Below are positions 1-8,319 of a stretch of 64,000 nt of DNA, one piece after another. The notes below the pieces were generated by a model. It was not told the origin of the DNA, ran no database searches, and saw nothing but the letters and a program-made list of their open reading frames with translations. The stretch lies in contig CAYSSK010000002.1 of NCBI GenBank assembly GCA_964433645.1, forward strand, positions 29,674 to 93,673, in the 5' to 3' direction. The position numbers and the translations under genes are program-made. The DNA is from Desulfofustis sp964433645 (GTDB lineage: Bacteria; Desulfobacterota; Desulfobulbia; Desulfobulbales; Desulfocapsaceae). The stretch's first letter is position 1. The number at the start of each line of letters is the position of its first letter.

Positions 1-179
1 ACAGCTGCCGGGTACACCAGCAGATCTATGATCTGTTCGCCGATCCACAGGCCGATATCGACGAGATCGGTCGGCTGGTGGAGGATCATATCAATGTCGC
101 CCTTGATCGGTTTCTCAACTATCTGAGCAGCTGTGAGCGGGCTGATGGCCAGGGGCGACCGCCGGGCGAACAGCTATGA
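1..179 (+). CDS. C-terminal fragment of an unidentified protein
   Basis: An open frame enters from the left edge (codons in phase from base 3) and stops at TGA 177-179, giving the last 58 residues of a protein whose start lies outside the window. The tail is mostly helical and acidic (segments such as ADIDEIGRLVEDHI and ALDRFLNYLSSC) and ends in a polar stretch. Codon usage (strong G/C at third positions) matches the neighbouring genes, so I take it as real. Nothing in it identifies a family. It lies 73 bases upstream of the succinate dehydrogenase operon on the same strand and may be its first gene. Confidence 0.55.
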   Translation, partial: SCRVHQQIYDLFADPQADIDEIGRLVEDHINVALDRFLNYLSSCERADGQGRPPGEQL

Positions 180-252
180 TCGGCGGGCACACACGCTGAT
201 AGAGCAACGGGGCGAGATGCCCAGCAATGAGAGTAGAGAGCGGAGCCTTACC

Positions 253-1053
253 ATGACATTTACCACAGCTGAGCGATACCCTCGAGCCAGGTACCTGGTC
301 AATCTGCATCGAATCAAGGGGTGGCCCTATGTGATATCCTGGGCGCATCGAATCAGCGGCCTGGTGCTGGCCGGTTATCTGCTTTTTCATGTCATCACGC
401 TGGCCAGCTTGCGCAATCCGGCGGTGTTTGAAAGCAAAATGCAGGCCTTTGCGTCACTCTTTCCGGTCTTTGTCGAGTGGCTGCTGGCCATTCCGGTCAT
501 CTTCCACGCACTCAACGGCGGTCGGTTGCTGCTCTATGAAGTTTATGGCGTCCGGCAGGATCGCACCGTCCTCACGTGGGCCCTGGTAGTGTCCGCCTGC
601 TACCTGCTGTTGCTCGGCATCTTCATGATACTCGGCAATCAGCATGTTTCTCCGGTTTTCTTTTGGAGCTATCTGGCTCTGAGCAGTGCGCTGCTCACCT
701 ATGTGACGATAACCAGGCTGCGAATCTCGGGTGCTTCCACGGCCTGGAAACTACAGCGCATCAGCGCGGCGTTCCTGCTGCTGATGATCCCGGCGCACAT
801 GCTGTTCATGCACCTCGACCCGGCTCTCGGCCGGGATGCCCAGGTGATTATCGCCCGGATGGGCAATCCTTTCATCAAGCTCGTCGACCTGCTGTTGCTG
901 GTCGGCGTTATGTTTCACGGTGCCTATGGGGTTCGCGGTATCTGCCTGGACTATCTGTCCTCAGTGCGGGCCAGAACGGTGGGCACCGGGGTTATCGTCC
1001 TGGTCAGTCTCTATTTCACCTGGCAGGGAGTTCAGATGATCGTTTCGATCTGA
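253..1053 (+). CDS. Succinate dehydrogenase/fumarate reductase membrane anchor, apparent SdhC-SdhD fusion
   Basis: Membrane cytochrome b subunit of a succinate:quinone oxidoreductase, 266 aa. An in-frame ATG at 133 would add 40 polar residues; ATG 253 is preferred because the conserved part follows directly. About seven hydrophobic helices can be read by eye (roughly 30-51, 73-95, 106-127, 136-155, 166-188, 207-228, 243-262). The two halves resemble each other: HRISG/FHALNGGR (H32, H46, H85) in the first and QRISA/FHGAYGVR (H182, H187, H222) in the second. This suggests SdhC- and SdhD-like units joined through an extra helix. H85 and H222 are the best heme-ligand candidates. The gene lies 13 bases before the flavoprotein gene. 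The subunit role is secure from context; the fusion reading is inference. Confidence 0.85.
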   Translation: MTFTTAERYPRARYLVNLHRIKGWPYVISWAHRISGLVLAGYLLFHVITLASLRNPAVFESKMQAFASLFPVFVEWLLAIPVIFHALNGGRLLLYEVYGVRQDRTVLTWALVVSACYLLLLGIFMILGNQHVSPVFFWSYLALSSALLTYVTITRLRISGASTAWKLQRISAAFLLLMIPAHMLFMHLDPALGRDAQVIIARMGNPFIKLVDLLLLVGVMFHGAYGVRGICLDYLSSVRARTVGTGVIVLVSLYFTWQGVQMIVSI

Positions 1054-1066
1054 CAAAGGAGAACAG

Positions 1067-2863
1067 ATGAGTGCTGCTCTGCATATAGCCGCGACCGTGC
1101 GGTGTGACGTGTTAATCATCGGCGCCGGCGGCGCCGCGCTGCGCTGTGCCGCTGAAGTTCTCGAGCAGATGCCGGGTGCGTCGGTCTTGGCGCTGACCAA
1201 GGTATCTCACCCCCAGAAGTCGCACACCTCTACCGCCCAGGGCGGTTTGGCCGCTGTCGACCCGGGGGATCCGCTGGACTCGACACTCTTTCACATGTTC
1301 GATACCTGGAAAGGTTCCGATTGTACCGCCGATCAGAATGTGGTGAAGCTGATCTGCGAGTCGGCCTGGGAACAGATTCTCTGGCTGGAGAACCGAGGCA
1401 TGCATTTTTCCCGTGATCGTGAGGGGCGGCTGAGCAAACGGACATTTGGCGGGCACACCAGAAATTTCGGTGAAGCCTCGGTCTATCGCGCCGTGTTTGA
1501 GGCCGACCGTACCGGCAAGGGGATCATGGATACCAGCTGGGGGGAAACCCTGAAAAAAGGCATTCAATTTTTCAATCAAGGCATTGCCGTCGAGCTGCTG
1601 ATCAAAGATCGTCGATGCGGCGGCTGTATTGCCTTTAAGCAGAAGGACGGCCAATTCGTCAAAATCCTGGCCAAGGCCACCGTGCTTGCCACCGGCGGCA
1701 GCGGTCAGGTCTTCCGGGTCACCACCAATTGCCGGCAGAACACCGGTGACGGTCTGGCTCTCGTCCTGCAGGCGGGTCTGCCGGTCATGGACCCCGAGGC
1801 GGTGCAGTTTCACCCGACCGGCATCGTCGGCCCGGGGATTTTGGCCAGCGAAACCCTGCGGTCGGTCGGCGGCATCCTGCGCAACCGCGATCTCGAGCCG
1901 TTCATGGTCAAGTATGCCCCGAAGATGAAAGAGCTGGCCCCGCGCGACCTGGTGGCCCGGGCCATCGAATCGGAAATTCGTGAGGGGCGGGGCATCGTCA
2001 ATCCCGATCATTCCATCCCCCATGTCTGGATCGATCTGCGCCATCTCTCCGACGACGTACACGAAAAACAGATCCCGGAGGTGTCCAGTTTCTTCAAACG
2101 CTACGTCAATCTCGATACGAAGAAGGATCTCTGCCCGGTGCGGCCGAGCAACCACTATCATATGGGGGGCATTCCGACCAATGAGTTCGGAGAAGTCCAG
2201 GATGGCGGTCAACGGATCATCGGCGGACTGTATGCGATCGGCGAGTGTGCGGCGGCAAGTTTCCACGGCTTCAATCGTCTTGGGACCAATTCCATTCTCG
2301 AACTCATTACCATGGGCAAACTGGTGGCCGAGCGGCTGATCCCGTATCTCAAGCAGGAAGCGGGCAAGCATCAGGATATTGCCGGTGATCGGTTCGCGGC
2401 GCGCTTTTCAACCTACATGGAGGCGACGGGTACGGAAAGCGTCGGCTTGATCAAAAACGCCATGCGCACCTTGATGACCGAAAAGGTCAGTGTTTTCCGC
2501 ACCGAAAAGACCATGAACGAGGCCATCGAGCAGTTGGCCGAGCTGCATGAACGGGCCCGACGGGCGCCACTGGCTTGCCGGGACCTGGCCATGAACCAGG
2601 AGTTGCTGAATCGCTGGGAACTCGACAATCTGCTGATGGTGGCCATGGCCATCAGTCAGGCCGCACTGCATCGGCAAGAATCGCGCGGCGCTCATTTCCG
2701 GGATGACTATCCCGAGCGAAAGGATGAGTTCAACTACCACACCCTCGCCTCGATGCCGTCGTTTCCGACAGTTGAGATCGGTCGCCGGGAAATCGACATG
2801 AGCCTGTTTGCCGCCGGCGGCGAGCATCACCAAAAATTCGGCTATATCGAGCGGAAATATTGA
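1067..2863 (+). CDS. sdhA: Succinate dehydrogenase/fumarate reductase flavoprotein subunit
   Basis: FAD subunit (598 aa) that interconverts succinate and fumarate on the inner face of the membrane complex. The dinucleotide-binding GAGGAA is near residue 20. The histidine that carries covalent FAD in this family lies in SHTSTAQGG (about residue 52). The active-site HPTG motif follows the QFHPTGIV segment, and the C-terminal half contains NRLGTNSILE. Its length is normal for the family. An AAAGGAG ribosome-binding site precedes ATG 1067. It is the middle gene of a C-A-B operon. It differs clearly from the second flavoprotein at 33355-35283 (642 aa), so the two complexes are not a recent duplication. 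Direction in vivo (oxidase or fumarate reductase) cannot be read from sequence. Confidence 0.95.
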   Translation: MSAALHIAATVRCDVLIIGAGGAALRCAAEVLEQMPGASVLALTKVSHPQKSHTSTAQGGLAAVDPGDPLDSTLFHMFDTWKGSDCTADQNVVKLICESAWEQILWLENRGMHFSRDREGRLSKRTFGGHTRNFGEASVYRAVFEADRTGKGIMDTSWGETLKKGIQFFNQGIAVELLIKDRRCGGCIAFKQKDGQFVKILAKATVLATGGSGQVFRVTTNCRQNTGDGLALVLQAGLPVMDPEAVQFHPTGIVGPGILASETLRSVGGILRNRDLEPFMVKYAPKMKELAPRDLVARAIESEIREGRGIVNPDHSIPHVWIDLRHLSDDVHEKQIPEVSSFFKRYVNLDTKKDLCPVRPSNHYHMGGIPTNEFGEVQDGGQRIIGGLYAIGECAAASFHGFNRLGTNSILELITMGKLVAERLIPYLKQEAGKHQDIAGDRFAARFSTYMEATGTESVGLIKNAMRTLMTEKVSVFRTEKTMNEAIEQLAELHERARRAPLACRDLAMNQELLNRWELDNLLMVAMAISQAALHRQESRGAHFRDDYPERKDEFNYHTLASMPSFPTVEIGRREIDMSLFAAGGEHHQKFGYIERKY

Positions 2864-2914
2864 CATCTCTTATCCAAGGTCACGTTGAAACACGTGCCCT
2901 GACCGGTGACATCG

Positions 2915-3634
2915 ATGAAAACAAAGCATGACCTCACCTTGAACATACGGCGCTACGACCCCTATCAGGGTCGAACCTGGGTACAGACCTACCAGCTCGA
3001 AGCGGGCCGGATCATGCGCTTTGTCGATTTGTTTCGCAAAATCAACGACGAGCAGGATGCGACGCTGGCCTGGGGTTCCTCTTGCGAGCATGGCCAATGC
3101 GGCAGCTGTTCGGTGCGCATCAACGGCAAACCGGTGCTGGCCTGTGAACTGCTCGTCGAAAACGCGGTAAACGAGTTTGGCACCAGTACCTTTTTCATCG
3201 AACCACTGCCGGTGGCGGCGGTGGTCCGCGACCTGGTTATCGATACCGATCAGGCCTACGCCCGGGTGGACCAGGTCAAGCCCTATATCATTTCTCCCCG
3301 GCAACCTGCCGTCGAGGGAGAGACGCACCAGATCAACCCCGACGAGTTGGCACGCTACGTCGATGCGACCCGCTGTATCAACTGCTTTTGCTGCGCTGCT
3401 GCCTGTATCGCCGGTCATGACACCTTCCTCGGCCCCAACGCAATGCTGGCCGCAATCGTCCGGGTTATGGATCCCCGCGAAGATGAAAAACAGCAGCGAC
3501 TGGAGACGATTTATAGCGAGAACGGCGTTTATCGCTGCCACTCGTCGCAGGCCTGCTCGTTTGTCTGCCCGAAGGAAATCGACGTTGCCCACTTCATGGC
3601 CCTGGCCAAGCAGGGGGCGATCACCACATCGTGA
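2915..3634 (+). CDS. sdhB: Succinate dehydrogenase/fumarate reductase iron-sulfur subunit
   Basis: Electron-transfer subunit (239 aa from ATG 2915; GTG 2906 is an alternative that adds three residues). The N-terminal ferredoxin domain has the [2Fe-2S] ligands in SCEHGQCGSC with a later C in VLAC. The C-terminal domain has CINCFCCAAAC for [4Fe-4S] and CHSSQACSFVCPK for the [3Fe-4S] site. All three clusters appear complete. It passes electrons from the flavoprotein to the cytochrome b subunit encoded at the head of the operon. The gap to the flavoprotein gene is about 50 bases with no obvious terminator, consistent with one transcript. Confidence 0.93.
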   Translation: MKTKHDLTLNIRRYDPYQGRTWVQTYQLEAGRIMRFVDLFRKINDEQDATLAWGSSCEHGQCGSCSVRINGKPVLACELLVENAVNEFGTSTFFIEPLPVAAVVRDLVIDTDQAYARVDQVKPYIISPRQPAVEGETHQINPDELARYVDATRCINCFCCAAACIAGHDTFLGPNAMLAAIVRVMDPREDEKQQRLETIYSENGVYRCHSSQACSFVCPKEIDVAHFMALAKQGAITTS

Positions 3635-3690
3635 CGGCCGGTTCGTCGTCAAGTGACGCTGCTACTACAGTTCAGCCGGAGGAAAAAGCC

Positions 3691-5067
3691 ATGGAGCTGA
3701 CCAGAGAGATTGTTCGCCGCTGCCAGCAGATAACCTGTAACGATCTCGACGAAGCGGTCAGAGACCGGGTTTGCTATCTGCTCCTCGATTACCTGGGTGT
3801 TGCGATTCGCGGCGCGCTCAGTGATTCGTCGCAACCGATTCAACGCTTTCTGCGCGGCCGTGCGGCCGATCCATCCGGCGTGGTGGTCTGCGGCACCGCT
3901 TTGCGGGCCGACGGCCCCTATGCCGCGTTGGCCTTGGGAACGGCCGCCCATTCCCTGGAACTCGACGATGTGGTCAACGCCGCCTCGCTGCATCCTGCCG
4001 TGTCGGTGATGTCGGCGGCCCTGGCCGCCGGATATGTGGCCGAGAGTTCCGGCAAGCGGCTGGTCGAGGCGATTGTCGCCGGTTATGAGGTAATGGTGAA
4101 GCTGGGCATTGCCCTGGACCCTGCCGCCCATTATGCCCAGGGCTTTCATCCCACCGGCACCTGCGGGACCATGGGTGGTGCCGTTGCCGCGGCCTGCATG
4201 CTCGGACTCGACGAGGCGCAGATGACCAACGCGCTCGGTATCGCCGGCAGTCAGGCGGCCGGATCGATGGAATTTCTCGCCGACGGGAGTTTCACCAAGC
4301 GGCTGCATGGCGGCTGGTCCGCCCATGCCGGCGTTATTGCCGCGCTGTTGGCGGCCGAGGGATTTACCGGGCCGGCCAGTATCATCGAAGGAAAATTCGG
4401 TTTTCTGCACGCCTACTCACCGGCCTCGGACAGCAGCAAGGTGCTTGCCGGTTGGGCCCGGCCCTGGGAAGTGATGAATACCAGCATCAAGCCACACGCC
4501 TGTTGTCGCTACAAACAGGGGGCCATCGACTGCATCCTGCAGATTGTCAGGGAACATCGCCTGCGGCCCGATGACGTGGAGCGGATCGAAGTGGCCGTCC
4601 TGCAGGCCGGTTTTGCGCTGGTGGCCGATCCGCCGGAGTTCAAGGCCGAGCCGCAGAGCGTGGTGGACGCGCAGTTCTCGATGCCCTTCGGAGCAGCGGT
4701 GGCGCTGCGCAACGGCAACGCCTTTCTCAATCAATATTGCCTTGAAAATGTCAAATCAGATGAGATCCGGGCGCTGATGAAACGGGTGTCCTGCGTTCGG
4801 GATGAAGACATCGAGAAAGATTTTCCGCGGAAATGGCCGGCCAAGGTCACCATTGTCACCACGGACGGCCGGACCTGCCGGTGCCGGTTGGATCATCCCA
4901 AAGGTGACCCTGAAAATCCATTGAGTTGGGAAGAAATCATCGCCAAATTCAACAGTCTGGCCGGAGATGTGGTTGATCGGCAGCGCTGCGAAGAGATCGT
5001 TACCCGGGTCCGCGCCGTCGAAGCGTGCTCATCCGTCAGGGAGTTGATGGCCGGCCTGCACGCTTAG
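3691..5067 (+). CDS. MmgE/PrpD family protein
   Basis: 458-aa member of the MmgE/PrpD family, which includes 2-methylcitrate dehydratase, cis-aconitate decarboxylase and iminodisuccinate epimerase. An in-frame ATG lies upstream at 3631, but GGAGG at 3678-3682 sits correctly before ATG 3691. Family features include the LELDDVV segment (about residues 89-95), GFHPTGTCGTMG (about 151-162) and the KPHACCRY active-site region (about 269). It follows the iron-sulfur gene by about 55 bases, so it probably belongs to the succinate dehydrogenase transcript. A role in making or using a tricarboxylate that feeds succinate is plausible, but the substrate cannot be assigned from sequence and no citrate-synthase-like partner is nearby. 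Confidence 0.85.
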   Translation: MELTREIVRRCQQITCNDLDEAVRDRVCYLLLDYLGVAIRGALSDSSQPIQRFLRGRAADPSGVVVCGTALRADGPYAALALGTAAHSLELDDVVNAASLHPAVSVMSAALAAGYVAESSGKRLVEAIVAGYEVMVKLGIALDPAAHYAQGFHPTGTCGTMGGAVAAACMLGLDEAQMTNALGIAGSQAAGSMEFLADGSFTKRLHGGWSAHAGVIAALLAAEGFTGPASIIEGKFGFLHAYSPASDSSKVLAGWARPWEVMNTSIKPHACCRYKQGAIDCILQIVREHRLRPDDVERIEVAVLQAGFALVADPPEFKAEPQSVVDAQFSMPFGAAVALRNGNAFLNQYCLENVKSDEIRALMKRVSCVRDEDIEKDFPRKWPAKVTIVTTDGRTCRCRLDHPKGDPENPLSWEEIIAKFNSLAGDVVDRQRCEEIVTRVRAVEACSSVRELMAGLHA

Positions 5068-5099
5068 CCGGTCCCGGGTGGTGACTGAACCGCTTCGTG

Positions 5100-6278
5100 T
5101 CAGAGGGGGGCGGCGAGGCAGGATCGATAGGCGCCATCGATAACCTCGTCGGTCGCATCATGCAGGCGCCAGATGCGCGCCTGCTCCCGGCAGTGGGCGA
5201 CCAACTCGGGCAGTCGGTCCTCGGAGATTCCCAGCGCAGCCAGTGAGCACGGGCAGCCGATGGCGATGAAGAATCGTTCGAACGCCTCGATCGTCAGAGC
5301 AGCGGCTTTCTCGTCGTCGGTTTCCCTGATCGCCCAGACCTGTCGCCCGAAGACTGCCAGTCGCCGCCGGACGGCAACTCCGCGAAACCTGAGCCAGCCG
5401 GGCAGCAATGCCGCCAGCCCGGCGCCATGGGCGATGGACGGGTGGACCGACAGGGCGTGTTCAAGCAGATGCAGTTCCATCGCGATACGGCCGACGCCGG
5501 CAGAGGTCAAGCCCGACAACGCCAGCGATGCCGCCCAGAGCATGGTCGCACGATCAACATACGAGCAGGGGGCGCTCTGCAGTCGCCGGCAGGTTGCCAA
5601 CGTCGTCCGGCAGATGCCTTCGAGGAATTGTTGCTGCAGCGGCGCTTCATCAAGCGCACCGGTCAGGTAGATTTCGAGACAATGCACGATGATGTCCACC
5701 GCTCCCCAGGCGGTCTGGTCCGGCGGTACCGAAAATGTCAGCGACGGATCGACGAGGCTGACCCGCGGCAGCAGCAGACGGTGGGCAAAGCCAAATTTGC
5801 GCTGCTTTTCGTCGTGGGTCAGCACCATGCCGCCGTTCATATCCGAGCCGGAGCCGGCGACGGTGGGAATGCAGATCAGCGGCAGGCTGCGCTGCACGCT
5901 TTTCTTGCCGGTAAAGCATTTCCAGATATCATGGCCGGCGCACACCCCGGCGGCGATCGCCTTGGCGGAATCGATCACCGATCCGCCGCCCACCGCGAGC
6001 ACCGCGGTGCATGAGCTGTTTCGGGCGGTTTCGATGCCCCGATGAACATGGGAGAGCAGCGGGTTGGCCTGCACCGAGCCGTGTTCCGTAAAGCTGAGCC
6101 CCCCGTCTTTCAGCGCCGTGCAGATCCGTTGGTGCAATCCTGATTTCTTGATTGATTCACCCCCGTAGACAAGCAGGATCGGTCCGGCCCAGGGGGCCAG
6201 TTCCGATACCAGTGCGGCCAGAGCGTGATGGCCGAAAATGACCTTGATCGGTTGGTGATAGACGAAATCACGCATCAC
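5100..6278 (-). CDS. Iron-containing alcohol dehydrogenase family protein
   Basis: 392-aa group III (iron-type) dehydrogenase, an NAD(P)H-dependent oxidoreductase of primary alcohols, aldehydes or related substrates. The cofactor-binding GGGSVID is near residue 97 and PTVAGSGSDMN near 138. Metal ligands are visible as D and H in VDIIVHCLE, H in LLEHALS and H in SIAHGAG. Its start ATG overlaps the rsmA stop (ATGA at 6275-6278), so translation is probably coupled to rsmA even though the functions are unrelated. It converges with the MmgE/PrpD gene. The substrate is unknown; butanol-dehydrogenase-like (YqhD/BDH-type) members are the closest that I recognise. Confidence 0.85.
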   Translation of the reverse strand: MMRDFVYHQPIKVIFGHHALAALVSELAPWAGPILLVYGGESIKKSGLHQRICTALKDGGLSFTEHGSVQANPLLSHVHRGIETARNSSCTAVLAVGGGSVIDSAKAIAAGVCAGHDIWKCFTGKKSVQRSLPLICIPTVAGSGSDMNGGMVLTHDEKQRKFGFAHRLLLPRVSLVDPSLTFSVPPDQTAWGAVDIIVHCLEIYLTGALDEAPLQQQFLEGICRTTLATCRRLQSAPCSYVDRATMLWAASLALSGLTSAGVGRIAMELHLLEHALSVHPSIAHGAGLAALLPGWLRFRGVAVRRRLAVFGRQVWAIRETDDEKAAALTIEAFERFFIAIGCPCSLAALGISEDRLPELVAHCREQARIWRLHDATDEVIDGAYRSCLAAPL

Positions 6279-7162
6279 CGGGCCCCATCGTCAAGGGTGG
6301 CGGCCAGGCGCTGAAACTGCTCGACGCTGAGCGCCTCGCCGCGCACGGTCGGCGGCAGGCCGAGCGATTCGATGGCCTGGGAAAGGTGTTTCCGCACGTC
6401 CTCCCTGCCCGTCGATCCCCCGCCCGGTGCTGCTGTTCGTCCCTCCGCCGCCAGCAGGTTGTTGAGCAGCGTCTTGCGGCGGTTGGCAAAGGCGGCGCGA
6501 ACCAGGTGCCGGACGTTCTTAAACAAGCGTTGATCCGGCTGCGGCTGAAAAAAACGGATACGAATCACCTGCGAATCGATTTTCGGCCTCGGATGGAACT
6601 GGCTGCGATCAAGGCTCATCAACCGCTCCACCCGGGCGCAACTGCCGAGCAGTACCGTCGGGATGCCGTAGGATTTGGTATTCGGCACGGCCTGGAGACG
6701 ATCGGCCACTTCCTGTTGCAGCATGACCACGACCTGATCGACGGACTCGCGCAACTCGATCAGACGAAAAATAAACGGATTGGAAATGGAATAGGGAAGA
6801 TTGGCGATGATTTTCAGTTTGCCGGTTGGCGGCTTTTGCAGCAGCGACAGGTCGAGGCGAAGGATATCGCCATGGAGCAGCGTTACGTTTGGCGGCAATA
6901 GCTGCTGATCTTCGTGATAGCGCACCAGGCCCTGGTCGATTTCGATACCGGTAACCGCGGCTACGGTGTTGGCCAGAGGGATGGTCAGGGCGCCGAGACC
7001 GACCCCGACTTCGACGACCCGATCATCACCGGTAAAGCCGGCGGCCGCGACGATCGCTTCGGCGGTGCTGCGGTGGATCAGGAAATTCTGACCAAGCCGT
7101 TTTGACGGTGCCAGGCGGTGATCGGCCAGCGTGTTCTTGACTGATGCAACTCGGTTTACCAT
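6275..7162 (-). CDS. rsmA: 16S rRNA dimethyladenosine transferase RsmA (KsgA)
   Basis: Dimethylates two adjacent adenines in the 3'-terminal helix of 16S rRNA, a late step in small-subunit maturation. The 295-aa protein has the N-terminal signature KRLGQNFLIH, the S-adenosylmethionine motif VVEVGVGLGALT, IEID as acidic motif II, and the catalytic IANLPYSISNPF motif. The C-terminal third includes RAAFANRRKTLLNNL, typical of the family. It is third in a minus-strand set pheA-tsaD-rsmA-dehydrogenase, 55 bases after tsaD. No strong ribosome-binding site is visible before ATG 7162. Confidence 0.96.
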   Translation of the reverse strand: MVNRVASVKNTLADHRLAPSKRLGQNFLIHRSTAEAIVAAAGFTGDDRVVEVGVGLGALTIPLANTVAAVTGIEIDQGLVRYHEDQQLLPPNVTLLHGDILRLDLSLLQKPPTGKLKIIANLPYSISNPFIFRLIELRESVDQVVVMLQQEVADRLQAVPNTKSYGIPTVLLGSCARVERLMSLDRSQFHPRPKIDSQVIRIRFFQPQPDQRLFKNVRHLVRAAFANRRKTLLNNLLAAEGRTAAPGGGSTGREDVRKHLSQAIESLGLPPTVRGEALSVEQFQRLAATLDDGAR

Positions 7163-7217
7163 CTTTTACCGCCGGCGAGGTCCGGGAGAACAGAGAATCG
7201 AGCCGCACCAAAGAGAT

Positions 7218-8243
7218 TCATCGGGGTGGTGCTGAAACCGTGCCGAGTTGCGATCGGCTGAATACATCATCCGACCAGTTTCCCGGCCCCTTGTGTTGCA
7301 GCCATTTTCGGCCGGCGAAAGCGATCATCGCCGCGTTGTCCGTGCAATGCGGCACCGCCGGCACATGGAGCCGGATGCCCGCCTCCCGGCAGCGATCGGT
7401 CATGTTCCTGCGCAAGGTCTCGTTGGCCGATACTCCGCCGCCCAGGACCAGAGAGGCGACACCCTGTTGTTCGACGGCACGCAGAGCTTTGCCGACCAGG
7501 ACATCAACGACCGCCCGCTCGAATGAGGCGCAGAGGTCGGCGAGCAGGCGATCGTCCCGGTGGCCGCCGGCCTGCCGGTATTGGCTCAGAACGGCGGTTT
7601 TCAAACCGCTGAAACTGAAATCGAGTGAGCCCTCCTCAAGCCAGGCCCGAGGCAGGCTAAATCTCTCGGCATCTCCCCGGCGCGCGTAGCGCGAGATCAC
7701 CGGGCCGCCGGGATAGCCGATGCCGAGCAGACGGGCGACTTTATCGAAGGCCTCGCCGGACGCATCGTCACGGGTGCGTCCGAGCAGGGTGAAGGTGAAG
7801 AAATCGTCGGCCCTGAACAGCGCGGTGGTCCCGCCGGAAACGATCAGGGCGAGATAGGGGAAGGTGGGTTTGATCGGTTCGAGAAAAGCCGAAAGCAGGT
7901 GGCCGGCCATGTGATCGACGCCGACAAACGGCCGGTCGATGGTATAGGCAAGGGCCTTGGCGTAGGAAAAGCCGACCAGCAACGAACCGATCAGTCCCGG
8001 GCCCTGGGTGACGGCGATCAGATCGAGGTCATGCAGATCGAGTGCCGCACGGCGCAGCGCCTCGTCGACGACAACGGTGATGGCTTCCATGTGGTGCCGG
8101 GAGGCCAGTTCCGGAACCACGCCGCCGAAGCGGGCGTGGATGGTGTCCTGGCCGGATACCACGTTGGCACAAATGATATCGTCATCCTCGAGGACGGCGG
8201 CTGCGGTGTCGTCGCAGGAGCTTTCAATACCGAGCGTAATCAT
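7218..8243 (-). CDS. tsaD: tRNA N6-adenosine threonylcarbamoyltransferase TsaD
   Basis: Transfers threonylcarbamoyl to A37 of ANN-decoding tRNAs (t6A synthesis), working with TsaB, TsaC and TsaE, none of which is in this window. The 341-aa protein starts with MITLGIESSCDDT. It carries the metal-binding histidines in the VDHMAGHL segment, VSGGTTALF, and the C-terminal nucleotide-binding LGGGVSANETLR. The frame is open for 53 codons further upstream, but GGAGACAG just before ATG 8243 and family conservation fix the start here. It lies 76 bases downstream of pheA on the same strand. Confidence 0.96.
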   Translation of the reverse strand: MITLGIESSCDDTAAAVLEDDDIICANVVSGQDTIHARFGGVVPELASRHHMEAITVVVDEALRRAALDLHDLDLIAVTQGPGLIGSLLVGFSYAKALAYTIDRPFVGVDHMAGHLLSAFLEPIKPTFPYLALIVSGGTTALFRADDFFTFTLLGRTRDDASGEAFDKVARLLGIGYPGGPVISRYARRGDAERFSLPRAWLEEGSLDFSFSGLKTAVLSQYRQAGGHRDDRLLADLCASFERAVVDVLVGKALRAVEQQGVASLVLGGGVSANETLRRNMTDRCREAGIRLHVPAVPHCTDNAAMIAFAGRKWLQHKGPGNWSDDVFSRSQLGTVSAPPR

Positions 8244-8319
8244 CTGTCTCCATCGGGGTTCCGGGCCGGGTAGGGGGCGCAGCCGGACCCGGTCCGAAGT
8301 GGCTCGAAAGCGGCTGCAC

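Noticed and set aside
1112..2371. A 419-codon minus-strand open frame under sdhA
   Set aside because: Fully antisense to the flavoprotein gene, which has all catalytic motifs in the other frame.
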